Assembly: GCA_016709155.1 (NCBI GenBank) | Contig: JADJEI010000014.1 | Span: 62,001 to 126,000, forward strand | Source of the DNA: Ignavibacteriales bacterium | GTDB taxonomy: Bacteria; Bacteroidota; Ignavibacteria; Ignavibacteriales; Ignavibacteriaceae | DNA: 64,000 nucleotides | Direction of reading: 5' to 3' | In this document: one piece after another, positions 9,523 through 18,538 of the stretch | Layout: the number at the start of each line of letters is the position of its first letter | Numbering within the stretch: position 1 is the stretch's first letter | The notes under the pieces: generated by a model | Told to the model about the DNA's origin: nothing | What the model saw: only the letters and a program-made list of their open reading frames with translations | Databases searched by the model: none | Made by a program: the position numbers and the translations under genes

Positions 9523-10206
9523 TTATAAATGGTTTTCCTCATTGATAATGCCAACGAGTTCAGAAATATCGTTTAATTCAAAATCAGCACCATGATCTTG
9601 GGTATTAAATGTGTCGCCATATTTCGCAAAAGCGGTTTTCATACCGGCATTTTTTGCCCCGAGAATGTCCCTCTCAGCCCAATCTCCAATCATCAAAGTT
9701 TCTTCAGGTTTTACATTGAGTTTGTTAAGAATCGCTTTAAATGGTGCAGGATGGGGCTTTCGTTCTCCTGTGTCGTTAAAAGTAACAACTGCATCAAAGG
9801 TATGGATAAAATTTAATTGTGCTAACCTTAACCAGGCTTCTTTTGTCGGAGCATCAGATAAAATTCCAAGTTTAATTCCGCTTTTTAATAACTTATTCAA
9901 TGTTGAATAAACATGAGGATAAGGAATCAGGGCTGCTTCACGTGCTCTGCGGTAAGCTATTATCCCTGCTGAAAGTATTTTGTAATCAACATGTTGAAGA
10001 ACGCGCTGAAGCAACATATCGAACACTCGCTGATACTCTATTCCTTGCTCTTTATAAATCTCACTTATAAAATCATCACACTCTTTATAGGTTATTGGTA
10101 AACCTGCATCTATCATTGCCGGTATCGCCTCCTCGATTGATCTTTTTTTCATTTTCATGAAATCAACCAAAGTATTGTCCAAATCGAATACGATTGCTCG
10201 AATCAT
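9523..10206 (-). CDS. HAD-superfamily hydrolase (YjjG-like phosphatase)
   Basis: Haloacid dehalogenase-fold phosphatase of 227 residues. Motif I is FDLDNTLVDF (nucleophile Asp8 and acid Asp10), motif II is GILSDAPT, motif III is the Lys in GERKPHPAPF, and motif IV is MIGDWAERDILGAKNAGM. The helical cap (residues about 17-95) matches the subfamily IA nucleotidase/phosphoglycolate phosphatase group. The start codon overlaps the aroQ stop by 4 bases (ATGA), so translation is probably coupled. The substrate is unknown. Confidence 0.88.
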   Translation of the reverse strand: MIRAIVFDLDNTLVDFMKMKKRSIEEAIPAMIDAGLPITYKECDDFISEIYKEQGIEYQRVFDMLLQRVLQHVDYKILSAGIIAYRRAREAALIPYPHVYSTLNKLLKSGIKLGILSDAPTKEAWLRLAQLNFIHTFDAVVTFNDTGERKPHPAPFKAILNKLNVKPEETLMIGDWAERDILGAKNAGMKTAFAKYGDTFNTQDHGADFELNDISELVGIINEENHL

Positions 10207-10633
10207 TTTGAACCTGAAATTTTTATTAGAAGATAAGCTGCGGCAATATAACCAAAATGTTTAAACCCGGATAAATAACCATCACAAGAAGAAGCAGTTA
10301 ACAATGTTTGCCTGAAATTTTCTCTATTGACTAAGTGTGAAAGATGTACTTCCACCTTAGGGATTTTTAACAACGAGAGTGCGTCTTTAATTACAACCGA
10401 TGTGTGTGCATATCCCCCGGGATTTATGATCAAACCGTCTGCATCGCTTTGACAACCCTGAATCTTACTTACCAACTCACCTTCCATATTTGATTGAAAA
10501 AATCAAAAAAATGATCAGGGAATTCAGTCCTTAATTTATCTTCAATTACTTTAAGGGATAAAGAACCATACTTTTCAGGATCGCGTTCACCCAGAAAATT
10601 TAAATTTGGTCCGTTGATTACTACTATATTCAT
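10203..10633 (-). CDS. aroQ: Type II 3-dehydroquinate dehydratase, interrupted by a one-base deletion
   Basis: Third step of the shikimate pathway. The true start is ATG 10633: MNIVVINGPNLNFLGERDPEKYG is the standard AroQ N-terminus, and this ATG overlaps the upstream stop by 4 bases. The frame breaks in the six-A run at 10497-10502. One extra A would restore the joined reading DFFQSNMEGELVSKIQ, the family's QSNxEGEL motif. Downstream of the break come LIINPGGYAHTS, VEVHLSHLVNRENFR and a G-F-YxxA ending, giving about 143 residues in total, the normal size. Both halves are intact and conserved, which fits a consensus error better than decay. Confidence 0.9.
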
Positions 10634-10902
10634 TTCAGCTCAGTCATTTCATCAATTATCTCTCGTAATTTTGGAGTTAAAAATATTTTATCAATACCTA
10701 ATTCTTTTAGTGCCACAGAAAGTATAGAAATTTTTCTCTGAAGATTTGCCATTTTATTAATGACTATAACTCTGTTTTCTTTTAACAAACAATAGCCGCC
10801 TTTAAAATCTCCTTTTTCAAAACGTACTTCTGCTCCAAGCTGTCTTGCAACTTCCTTTAGCTCACCAATAATTTCTTCGAATTCCTTCTCTTTAATTTTC
10901 AT
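10630..10902 (-). CDS. Conserved small protein of unknown function
   Basis: 90-residue, highly charged, soluble protein: MKIKEKEFEEIIGELKEVAR, a GYCLLKENRVIVINK strand segment, and a helical end (LREIIDEMTELK). I do not recognise a named family. It overlaps the upstream membrane gene by 11 bases and the downstream aroQ start by 4 bases, so it is translated as part of that operon. The alternation of helix, strand pair and helix suggests a small alpha/beta domain. No catalytic motif is visible. Confidence 0.7.
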   Translation of the reverse strand: MKIKEKEFEEIIGELKEVARQLGAEVRFEKGDFKGGYCLLKENRVIVINKMANLQRKISILSVALKELGIDKIFLTPKLREIIDEMTELK

Positions 10903-11434
10903 TTTGCTTAGGAATTACTTGCAGCGGTCTAAATAATATGAAGTAAACAAAAGCTAAATAGCAAAGTATCTCAATTATAGTAAAACTGCCCAAAACTTTA
11001 AATCGAGATAGGATAAGATTGGTTATAATGTTAGTCTCAAAATTACCGGAATTTAAAAGTGAAATCATCTTAAAATCAATTGACATCAGATAAATTTCAA
11101 AAGGCATTAGGATGAATACAATTATCGTAATGATCAAGAACCATCCATAATGTTTTAAGTTTATTCTAGCGATAATTAGAAAAAGAATAAATGAGATTAT
11201 AAATACACAATATGAAACAAACGTAATAGTTACCGCAGGTAAAATAGTTTCATAGATACCGTGCAAATTCTGCTCCGTAACGTATGACTTAAAATTCAGC
11301 TCAGGTCCCTCAAATAATTGATACGTAATCAATTGCCGTGTTACTGCTGATCCAACCCAGATTATTGCACTAAGTACAGCAAGAAATAAAAATATTTTAG
11401 ATAATTTTGATAGTTTCTTCATAAAATAATTCAA
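10892..11434 (-). CDS. Predicted four-helix integral membrane protein
   Basis: 180 residues with four hydrophobic helices (about 14-34, 63-90, 96-120 and 148-170 of the longest form) and a 30-residue extracytoplasmic loop after helix 1 (ITYQLFEGPELNFKSYVTEQ). MNYFMKKLSK offers two starts; the second ATG (11422) is equally plausible. No family is recognised with confidence. It is the first gene of the minus-strand run into aroQ and the HAD gene, and is divergent from the ppx-like gene 30 bases away. Confidence 0.65.
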   Translation of the reverse strand: MNYFMKKLSKLSKIFLFLAVLSAIIWVGSAVTRQLITYQLFEGPELNFKSYVTEQNLHGIYETILPAVTITFVSYCVFIISFILFLIIARINLKHYGWFLIITIIVFILMPFEIYLMSIDFKMISLLNSGNFETNIITNLILSRFKVLGSFTIIEILCYLAFVYFILFRPLQVIPKQNEN

Positions 11435-11464
11435 TAATTTTTATAGTAAAATATATTAAAAAAA

Positions 11465-12394
11465 ATGGTCATTGCTTCTATTGATATCGGTACGAATACT
11501 GTTTTAATGTTAATTGCTAAAATTGATTCAAGAAATAAGTTAATTCCGTTAGTTAACGAATATCGAATGCCCAGAATCGGTGCAGGGCTTAAACCGGGTG
11601 GAAAAATTCTTCCGGAGAAAATCCTGGAATTAATGAAAATCATAGACGATTATGTTTCTATTGCAAATCATTTTCATTCAGATATAATATTAGCAACCGC
11701 AACGAATGCTTTTAGGATAGCTTCTAATGCTTCAGAAATTGTTAAAGCAATTAAAGAAAAATATCATCTTGCAATTAATATTATTTCTGGTGAACATGAA
11801 GCTATGCTGTCTTATTTGGGTGTAATCACTGGCAGCTATATTCACAAAGATTGTCTTGTAATAGATATTGGTGGTGGCAGTACGGAAGTTATCATAGGAA
11901 ATAAAAATTCAATTTTATTTAGAAAAAGTTTTCCAATTGGTGCGGTATCAGCGAAAGAGAAATATTTAATTAACAATCCTCCTACGATCAGTCAAATAGA
12001 TGAATTTAATTTACATCTAAACCAAGTGTTCAATGAACTTGAAGAACATAGATATTTTGAGATCAATGCTGTTGCAATTGCAGGTACACCAACCACACTT
12101 GCTTGCATAAAAAATAAAATCAAAGATTATGATGAAGAAATAATCGAAGGAAGTTTTCTTTCTACGAAGGAGGTAACTGATTTTGCAATCGAACTTTCAC
12201 TTTTAGAATCACAAGCAATAAAATTAAATTATGGAAATGTAATGAAGGGACGAGAAGATATTATTTTGGCAGGAACTTTAATACTAGCAAAATTGATGAA
12301 TAAATTGAGTATCAGGGAAATTAAAGTCAGCAGCAAAGGAATCAGGTATGGAGCGATTGCATATTATATCCAAAATGCGGAAAAAGATAAGTGA
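11465..12394 (+). CDS. Ppx/GppA-family phosphatase (exopolyphosphatase-like)
   Basis: Actin-like ATPase-fold phosphatase that hydrolyses polyphosphate or pppGpp. Phosphate 1 loop: SIDIGTNTVLMLIAK (residues 5-19); phosphate 2 loop: VIDIGGGSTEVIIG (about 135-148). RIGAGLKPGGKI and the GTPTTLACI segment are also typical. At 309 residues it has only the two N-terminal domains, the short form common outside Proteobacteria. It is a lone plus-strand gene between two divergent or convergent minus-strand operons. Ppx versus GppA activity cannot be decided from sequence. Confidence 0.9.
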   Translation: MVIASIDIGTNTVLMLIAKIDSRNKLIPLVNEYRMPRIGAGLKPGGKILPEKILELMKIIDDYVSIANHFHSDIILATATNAFRIASNASEIVKAIKEKYHLAINIISGEHEAMLSYLGVITGSYIHKDCLVIDIGGGSTEVIIGNKNSILFRKSFPIGAVSAKEKYLINNPPTISQIDEFNLHLNQVFNELEEHRYFEINAVAIAGTPTTLACIKNKIKDYDEEIIEGSFLSTKEVTDFAIELSLLESQAIKLNYGNVMKGREDIILAGTLILAKLMNKLSIREIKVSSKGIRYGAIAYYIQNAEKDK

Positions 12395-12421
12395 AATAAA
12401 ATCTCACCTATGTTGACTGGC

Positions 12422-13603
12422 TTAAGACTTAAATTCTTTTAAACTTTCGTGAAAATTGTAGAGAAAGAAATCAGCATCGGATTTACTAATTATGAGCGGA
12501 GGTAACAGTCTTAAGACATTGGTGTTTGTACAGTTTATTAAAATATTTTTTTCAAGTAATTTAGAAACAAATTTTTGTCCATTTTCAAAAAGTTCTACCC
12601 CAATCATTAAACCTTTTCCTCGTATTTCCTTGATTGCTAATGGGAATAAATTTTTTAGTTCTTGTAATTCATTAGCCAGATACTGTCCCAACGATCTTGC
12701 ATTTTCCATTAAACCATTTTGAAAAACTTCCTGCAACACAACTTTTCCCGCAGCACAAGAAACCGGATTACCACCGAAAGTTGTACCGTGATTTCCAGGT
12801 TCAAAGCAATTTTGTAATCCCTCATTAACAAGCACAGCACCGAGCGGCAATCCCCCTCCAATAGATTTTGCAACAGTAATAATATCTGGATGAAAATCTA
12901 AATAATTGTGAGAGAATGGTTTCCCGGTTCTGCCTATTCCACATTGAATTGAATCTGATACAACTATAAAATTGTGCTTTGTTCTTAATTCAGATAATGT
13001 GTCTGCGAATTCCTTACTTATGAAATGAATTCCCCCCTCTCCTTGCAGAAACTCAATAAATACTGCCGCAGTGTTTTTATCAATTTTTTTTCGGAGGTCA
13101 TCAACATTGTTAAAGAATATCTGTGATATATTTGGTAAAAAGTGTTCAAAATTTTTTCTGTAGTTCTGTCTCTGCGTGATTGACAAAGCCCCATAAGTTC
13201 TTCCATGAAATCCATTTGAAAGTGAATATATAATTTTCTCACTTCCTTTAACTTTTCTAATTATTTTCATAGCTGTTTCAATCGCTTCCGTACCGCTGTT
13301 TGTGAGAAACAATTTATTCATGCCGGAATATCTCAGAAGTAATTCGCCAAATTCAACCTGAACATCAGTTATAAAATAATTAGACAGGTGAGCAAATTTT
13401 TGGATTTGTTCTGTTATTGCTCCAATAATTTTAGGATTTGCATAGCCAAGCGAATTGACTGCTAAGCCTGCAAAGAAATCCAAATAACGTTTACCATTTT
13501 TATCAATTAAATGTACACCCTCGCCGTAAGCAATTTCGATTGGTATTCTTTTATATGTGTTAAGAAAAATTTTCTTTTCTTTATTAAAAATATTTTGAAT
13601 CAT
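12422..13603 (-). CDS. argD: Acetylornithine/succinylornithine aminotransferase family protein
   Basis: PLP-dependent class III aminotransferase of 393 residues. Visible signatures are NSGTEAIETAMKIIRK, the PLP-stacking NGFHGRTYGALSIT, SDSIQCGIGRTGKPFSHNY, and the Schiff-base lysine in TVAKSIGGGLPLGA, then GNHGTTFGGNPVSCAAG. This matches ArgD, which makes N-acetylornithine and can also act on succinyl-diaminopimelate. It overlaps the upstream YIP1-type gene by 4 bases. It has SDSIQCG where most ArgD have DEVQ(C/T)G, a small deviation in the active-site strand. No other arginine gene is in the window. Confidence 0.88.
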   Translation of the reverse strand: MIQNIFNKEKKIFLNTYKRIPIEIAYGEGVHLIDKNGKRYLDFFAGLAVNSLGYANPKIIGAITEQIQKFAHLSNYFITDVQVEFGELLLRYSGMNKLFLTNSGTEAIETAMKIIRKVKGSEKIIYSLSNGFHGRTYGALSITQRQNYRKNFEHFLPNISQIFFNNVDDLRKKIDKNTAAVFIEFLQGEGGIHFISKEFADTLSELRTKHNFIVVSDSIQCGIGRTGKPFSHNYLDFHPDIITVAKSIGGGLPLGAVLVNEGLQNCFEPGNHGTTFGGNPVSCAAGKVVLQEVFQNGLMENARSLGQYLANELQELKNLFPLAIKEIRGKGLMIGVELFENGQKFVSKLLEKNILINCTNTNVLRLLPPLIISKSDADFFLYNFHESLKEFKS

Positions 13604-14319
13604 TTAATTGAATTTAGAATAGAAATAATTACAATAACGGGTAATGAAAAAACGATCAAATGAAATAGTACACTTACTGCTAAACCAAAGATTAAACTTT
13701 TTGACTGCAAATAAAATCCTCGATTCATTAAGAAAAAACTCCATAATATAAAAAGGCATTCAAAAATTAGCATTGAGTAAGCTGGAATAGGCTTAAGAAA
13801 AAATGGAGAAGGTGAATTTTGAATTAGTGTGCTGCCAAATAATATTAGTTCAATTGGTAAAAGTATTAGTAATGAAAAAACATACCCAACAAGTGAATAA
13901 ACCAAAATTGAAAAATTATCTTTAGTTCTCGTTTCCACACTATATCTATGTAGTAAAAATTTAACACCCCAACTGAAAATATATAGTGTGGTAAAAACAG
14001 AAATAAATACAACCAAAGAAAAAATTAAAAAATGATTAGCTGCTGCTTCAGGATAGCTCAATGCAAATGTGGAAATAAAAAGCATTAGCAGTATCATCTT
14101 TGAAGCGAAGAAAAAACTTAAGAGCAGTACAAAATTTTTATGCTCTGAAAAAACGATCGTTTTGAATGCTTCACTTGGAGAATCAATTAATTTTAGAACT
14201 GTTGACCAGAAATCAATATTAGGAACTTTATCTCGCAAAAACCCTTTACACTCATCACATCTTAAATTATAAAATGGATTTTCTTCCTTACATATTTTGC
14301 AAGTTACAATGTTCTTCAT
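13600..14319 (-). CDS. Zinc-ribbon plus YIP1-like membrane protein
   Basis: 239-residue membrane protein. The N-terminus holds a zinc ribbon (CKICKEENPFYNLRCDEC, residues 7-24), then an amphipathic segment (DFWSTVLKLIDSPSEAFKTI) and about five transmembrane helices, the layout of bacterial YIP1-domain proteins. Function is unknown. It sits between argD (4-base overlap) and the DUF5683 gene (7-base gap), all co-directional with parAB. Confidence 0.7.
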   Translation of the reverse strand: MKNIVTCKICKEENPFYNLRCDECKGFLRDKVPNIDFWSTVLKLIDSPSEAFKTIVFSEHKNFVLLLSFFFASKMILLMLFISTFALSYPEAAANHFLIFSLVVFISVFTTLYIFSWGVKFLLHRYSVETRTKDNFSILVYSLVGYVFSLLILLPIELILFGSTLIQNSPSPFFLKPIPAYSMLIFECLFILWSFFLMNRGFYLQSKSLIFGLAVSVLFHLIVFSLPVIVIISILNSIK

Positions 14320-14326
14320 AACTAAT

Positions 14327-14899
14327 TTAAAAATTAATACGCAATGACAAACGCAAAGCAGATTCGCCGGGTGAATTTAAATCGTCAACAGAAAAATCAA
14401 ATAAATGAGCGTCAACATAGGCATCCACCAGATTAAGCAGATATACCAATCCAATATAAATTGCAAATTCATCGCGCCTGTCTTGATAAGTAGTTCGCAA
14501 AAACCTGTAACTTTCGTTGCCAGTTTGAATGAAAAGTTCAGCATAATCATTTTTTAGATTGTTATTATTTACCCAATTATAAATTAACCACCCACCCAGT
14601 GCCCAAATAATTGGAGCTTTATAATAAGATTCATTATAAATTTGTCCTAACCCAGGAACGATTGCACTTCTAAGTACTGCACCCCAGGGTGATTTTTGCA
14701 TCTCAAACCGAACTTGTGTGGAATCAGTTTTTAAAGAGTCTGATTGTGCCTGTGATCTGGGTGATAAAATTGAGATAAAACAAATTAGTGCTGAAAGAAA
14801 AACTATTTTTCGACCATCCGGCAGTTTAACCTTTTGCCTAAAATGATACGAGATGAATTTAAATATTTTTACTGCGTTAAACTCAAATAAGAGTGGCAT
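14327..14899 (-). CDS. DUF5683 family membrane protein
   Basis: 190 residues. The diagnostic block is SPWGAVLRSAIVPGLGQIYN followed by ESYYKAPIIWALGGWLIY, then YRDRRD-like TTYQDRRDEFAIY and YLLNLVDAYVDAHLFDFSVDD. This is the DUF5683 signature, usual in Bacteroidota and Chlorobi genomes next to parAB, as here. An N-terminal segment (residues 1-50) is probably a signal or a start chosen too far upstream; the internal region after SPRSQAQSD looks like a cleavage site. Its role is unknown; its place suggests the cell envelope or chromosome segregation. Confidence 0.8.
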   Translation of the reverse strand: MPLLFEFNAVKIFKFISYHFRQKVKLPDGRKIVFLSALICFISILSPRSQAQSDSLKTDSTQVRFEMQKSPWGAVLRSAIVPGLGQIYNESYYKAPIIWALGGWLIYNWVNNNNLKNDYAELFIQTGNESYRFLRTTYQDRRDEFAIYIGLVYLLNLVDAYVDAHLFDFSVDDLNSPGESALRLSLRINF

Positions 14900-14907
14900 C
14901 TTGAAAA

Positions 14908-15852
14908 TTAACTATACTTAATTTCAATCATCTCAAACAACTCAATAAGTCTGTCGAGATCTTCTAATGAATAAAATTCAAGAATCACTTCGCCGATGTT
15001 GTCAGCCTTTTGACGGATGGTAACTTTTGTCCCGAATAATTTCATAAGTTTATCTTCAATTGCTGATGCACCTGCGGAATTTACATTTGATTTTATTCCA
15101 GGTCTGTAAGTCTTTCTAATTTTGCCGTCAGCAAAAATATTTTTAACCAACAGCTCAACTTTTCTTACTGACAAATTATTCTCAATAATTTTTTTGAGGG
15201 CAGATAGCTGTAATTCTTCTGAAGGAAGATTAATCAAGGCTCGAGCATGCCCCATAGTTATTTCTTCACTAATTAGACTCTCTTGAATTTTATTTGGTAG
15301 TTTTAACAATCGGATTGTGTTTGCAACAGTTGCACGATCTTTCCCCACCGTTTCAGCAATTTGTTCCTGTGTCAAGTGGCATTCATCCATTAATCTTTTA
15401 TAAGCTGCTGCCACTTCGATAGCATTAAGTTTCTCCCGTTGAATATTTTCTATCAATGCCATAGCCAGCATTGCTTCATCGGAATCAACTTTAATAATAT
15501 AGGCTGGGATATCAATGTATCCAATATCAATACACGCTTTTAATCTTCTTTCACCGGAAATTAATTCATAATGATTGTCAGATTTCCGCCTAACCGTGAT
15601 TGGCTGAATAAGTCCATTTGACAGGATAGACTTTTTTAATTCATCGAGAGCAACCGGATCAAAATTTGTTCGGGGTTGAAATGGATTTGAGGAAATATTT
15701 TTAACCGGAATCTTTGCCAGAATATTTATTTCTTTTCCATCATCCTTTTTAAGATTATTATAATCAGGACTTTGCTCAGCATTGTCATTCAAATTATGAG
15801 GATTGATCAATGCCTCTAAACCCCGGCCTAATCCAAGTTTTATTTTACTCAT
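14908..15852 (-). CDS. parB: Chromosome-partitioning protein ParB
   Basis: CTP-dependent clamp that binds parS and organises the origin region. After an N-terminal tail beginning KLGLGRGLEALI, residues about 45-140 form the ParB/Srx domain with NPFQPRTNFD, GLIQPITVR, ELISGERRLKAC and ENIQREKLNAIEVA. An HTH (LTQEQIAETVGKDRATVANTIRLL) follows, then a C-terminal dimer domain. The GERRLKA box includes the CTPase residues. It overlaps parA by 8 bases. I saw no consensus parS (TGTTTCACGTGAAACA) in this window. Confidence 0.96.
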   Translation of the reverse strand: MSKIKLGLGRGLEALINPHNLNDNAEQSPDYNNLKKDDGKEINILAKIPVKNISSNPFQPRTNFDPVALDELKKSILSNGLIQPITVRRKSDNHYELISGERRLKACIDIGYIDIPAYIIKVDSDEAMLAMALIENIQREKLNAIEVAAAYKRLMDECHLTQEQIAETVGKDRATVANTIRLLKLPNKIQESLISEEITMGHARALINLPSEELQLSALKKIIENNLSVRKVELLVKNIFADGKIRKTYRPGIKSNVNSAGASAIEDKLMKLFGTKVTIRQKADNIGEVILEFYSLEDLDRLIELFEMIEIKYS

Positions 15853-16630
15853 TATTATTTTTCTTAATTACTATTTTATTTCTCTCAAGCAGCTCTGAAG
15901 CTAATGCCATATAATTTTTTGCTCCGGATGAAATTGCATCATAAAGAATTATAGGTTTACCAAAGCTCGGTGCTTCTGAAATCCTTACGTTACGGTGGAT
16001 CACAGTTTCAAAGACTTTATTACCAAAATATTTTCTAACTTCTTCGGCAACTTGGTGCGATAGTCTTAATCTGGTATCAAACATTGTAAGCAATACACCT
16101 TCGATAGCGAGATCTTTATTAAAGTGCTGCTTTACAATATTAATTGTGTTAAGGAGCTGCCCCAACCCTTCAAGTGCAAAGTATTCACACTGAACAGGGA
16201 TGATAACAGAATCGGAAGCATTCAACGAATTTAAAGTAAGTAAACCGAGCGAAGGCGGGCAATCAATAAAAATAAAATCATAATCATTACGAATTTTGTC
16301 AACAGCCTGCTTTAGTAATCCCTCCCTGTTTTCCATATCAACCAATTCTATTTCGGCACCGACCAGGTTTATATTTGATGGAAGTATGTCGAGATAGGGC
16401 ATATAAGTATTTATAATTACATCGGAAATATTCTGTGATCCGATTAAGACTTCATAAACCGAAGGCGAGTGATTTGTAACTCCAACACCGGAGGACGAAT
16501 TGGATTGAGGATCTATATCAATCAGCAGTGTCTTTTTTTCGGCGGCTGCAACAATTGAAGAAAGGTTGATTGAAGTAGTTGTTTTACCAACTCCCCCTTT
16601 TTGATTTGCTATGGAAATAACTTTCGCCAT
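15845..16630 (-). CDS. parA: Chromosome-partitioning ATPase ParA/Soj
   Basis: 261-residue P-loop ATPase that forms gradients on nucleoid DNA and moves ParB-parS complexes. Deviant Walker A: NQKGGVGKTTTSINL (residues 9-23) with the signature Lys; Walker A' DIDPQSNSSSG; Walker B FIFIDCPPSLGLLTLN. No N-terminal HTH is present, as in chromosomal Soj. It is the first gene of the parA-parB-DUF5683 run. Confidence 0.96.
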   Translation of the reverse strand: MAKVISIANQKGGVGKTTTSINLSSIVAAAEKKTLLIDIDPQSNSSSGVGVTNHSPSVYEVLIGSQNISDVIINTYMPYLDILPSNINLVGAEIELVDMENREGLLKQAVDKIRNDYDFIFIDCPPSLGLLTLNSLNASDSVIIPVQCEYFALEGLGQLLNTINIVKQHFNKDLAIEGVLLTMFDTRLRLSHQVAEEVRKYFGNKVFETVIHRNVRISEAPSFGKPIILYDAISSGAKNYMALASELLERNKIVIKKNNNE

Positions 16631-16716
16631 TTAATTTTCTGCTTAATGTACTCTTAATATTTTCAATTTATTTGATTATAAAATAATAATTTGAAGTTTA
16701 ATATCAGAAATTGATT

Positions 16717-17394
16717 CTATAATTCTATCTCTTCGCCAAAATTTAGAATTTTGACTTTCATTCCTTTTGCTTCAGCTTGGTTTTTAAAATTATTAGGATC
16801 GGCTGTTATAACAGGGAAAGTGTTGTAATGCATTGGGATCGCAAAATCAGGCTTAACAAACTCAACAGCTTTTATCGCATCAGTAATTCCCATAGTAAAG
16901 TTGTCCCCGATAGGCAGAAGCATATAATTTATTTTATTCATTTCACCGATAAGTTTCATATCATAAAATAAACCTGTATCACCTGTGTGATAAATTGTTT
17001 TACCATCGGATGTAATTAACACTCCAGCCGCAACACCTCCATAAGTATTATCCGGAGTGACAGCGCCATGATGAGCAATTGTAAATTTAATTCGTCCGAA
17101 ATCAAATTCGTGACTTCCCCCTATGTGCATTCCATGAGTATTCAATCCTTTTGAACTGCAATAGTTAGCTAACTCAAAAACACAAATAATGAGTGCATTG
17201 TTCTTTTTAGCAATTTTAAATGAATCACCAATGTGATCGCCATGTGCATGCGTAAGAATAATATAGTCCGCACGAACCTGATCTGATTTTACCGGAGAGG
17301 TAGGGTTATCATCCAAAAATGGATCTATCAAAATTACTATTCCTTTACTATTTGTAATTTGGAAAGCCGAATGAGAGAAATATCTTAGTTTCAA
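16717..17394 (-). CDS. UPF0173 family metal-dependent hydrolase (metallo-beta-lactamase fold)
   Basis: 225 residues with the metallo-beta-lactamase core: THAHGDHIGD (metal ligands His, His, Asp, His), GGSHEF, AHHGAVTPDNTYGGVAAG, YHTGDTGLFYDMKLIG, and the final PMHYNTFPVI. This is the YtkL/UPF0173 pattern. The substrate is not known for this group. It starts 1 base after the CHAD gene and belongs to the cdaA-GT2-CHAD run. Confidence 0.9.
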   Translation of the reverse strand: MKLRYFSHSAFQITNSKGIVILIDPFLDDNPTSPVKSDQVRADYIILTHAHGDHIGDSFKIAKKNNALIICVFELANYCSSKGLNTHGMHIGGSHEFDFGRIKFTIAHHGAVTPDNTYGGVAAGVLITSDGKTIYHTGDTGLFYDMKLIGEMNKINYMLLPIGDNFTMGITDAIKAVEFVKPDFAIPMHYNTFPVITADPNNFKNQAEAKGMKVKILNFGEEIEL

Positions 17395-17395
17395 T

Positions 17396-17866
17396 TTATC
17401 CTCCTCTTTGATCTAATTGTTTTAAAAATTCTTTTAATGTTTTACTGAATGTGAACCTGAACAAAGTGATATTCATTTTTTCCAATAAAACTTTTCTTTT
17501 CAATTCAAACTTATTAATTATCTTCTTAAAATTTGCATCAGAAAAATCTTTGCCCTGCAATAAATTTACTTTCATTATGTCAATATCTCTCACCTCACCG
17601 GTTAAATCTTGTAGTCTAACGATACGTTTATAAAACTTAATAAATATTCTTTCATCAAAACAAGAATAGAACAATTCAAGATTATATCTAACTCTTCGTA
17701 ATGAAATTCTGACTTGATGTAAATTATCTTCAGAAGATTTTTCGAAATAAATTTTAATAGAATCAAGCAGCGCTGTTATTCTCGCTGATAGTGATTTTTT
17801 ACCTGCAGAAATTAATGAAACGCTTTTATCCAATCCATCAATTTCCCATTTGAATTTCTTTTTCAT
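17396..17866 (-). CDS. CHAD-domain protein
   Basis: About 156 residues of mostly helical, Lys/Arg-rich sequence. The CHAD signature HQVRISLRRVRYNLELFYSC is clear, followed by VRLQDLTGEVRDIDIM, the second conserved His/Arg/Asp helix. CHAD domains bind polyphosphate through these basic residues. I start at ATG 17866 (MKKKFKWEIDG); an upstream TTG at 17899 would add 11 unlikely residues. Only one half of a full CHAD domain is present, so it is a short form. The ppx-like gene at 11.5 kb would be a functional partner if polyphosphate is the ligand; that is inference. Confidence 0.75.
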   Translation of the reverse strand: MKKKFKWEIDGLDKSVSLISAGKKSLSARITALLDSIKIYFEKSSEDNLHQVRISLRRVRYNLELFYSCFDERIFIKFYKRIVRLQDLTGEVRDIDIMKVNLLQGKDFSDANFKKIINKFELKRKVLLEKMNITLFRFTFSKTLKEFLKQLDQRGG

Positions 17867-17917
17867 GTTTCTACATAAAAAGTACTTTGATGAAACCAAC
17901 GATTGCCTGAACTGATT

Positions 17918-18538
17918 TCATCTTACTTTTTCATCGCCATAAATAGTAGGAATACAAGTGAAACCAATCCGTAAATTATTTCGAGCTGCATGAACTATCA
18001 TTTCACTTTCTGCTTCAAAACCATTTTTTGTCGGCAGAATTTTTCTTAGCGCCTCAATTCTAAATGCACGAAAACCTGATTGACTATCAAGAATTTTGCA
18101 GCCTGTTTTTTGGGAGAGTAAAAATGATGTCATTCTATTACTCATAATTCTTTGAAGCGGCATATTATTTAAATCATTTAACCTATTGCCTATCACAAAA
18201 TCATTATTCGACAAACTGTTAATCAATTCAGGAATGCACTTGGGTGAATGTTGAAGATCAGCATCAAGTGTGACAACGAATTTAAAATTAGAATTTATTA
18301 CTTCTTCAAACCCGCTTCGAAGTGCTTTGCCTTTTCCAATATTTTTCCGGTGTGAAATAATTTTGACATTATTTTTTAATTTAATTCTATTTTCAGATCC
18401 ATCTGTCGAACCATCGTTAACAGCAAAAATATAATTGCAATATTCAAGAGTTTCATCAATTATTTTATCAATTGAATTTACTTCATTGTAAAAAGGAATA
18501 ATTGCACAAGTTTCATTTTTGTTGTAAATATTGTTCAA
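17918..18538 (-). CDS. Family 2 glycosyltransferase (dolichol-phosphate mannosyltransferase-like)
   Basis: 206-residue GT-A enzyme: CAIIPFYNEVNSIDKII, AVNDGSTDGS, GKGKALRSGFEE, and the metal-binding VVTLDADLQHSPKCI. LDSQSGFRAFR matches the DPM1/GtrB-like group that uses polyprenyl phosphate. No C-terminal membrane helices are present, so it is the soluble short form. It overlaps the 3' end of cdaA by 26 bases. Sugar donor and acceptor are unknown. Confidence 0.85.
   Translation of the reverse strand: MNNIYNKNETCAIIPFYNEVNSIDKIIDETLEYCNYIFAVNDGSTDGSENRIKLKNNVKIISHRKNIGKGKALRSGFEEVINSNFKFVVTLDADLQHSPKCIPELINSLSNNDFVIGNRLNDLNNMPLQRIMSNRMTSFLLSQKTGCKILDSQSGFRAFRIEALRKILPTKNGFEAESEMIVHAARNNLRIGFTCIPTIYGDEKVR

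Noticed and set aside
14908..16630. parS site near parAB
   Set aside because: No TGTTTCACGTGAAACA-like palindrome was seen; the origin is not shown to be in this window.
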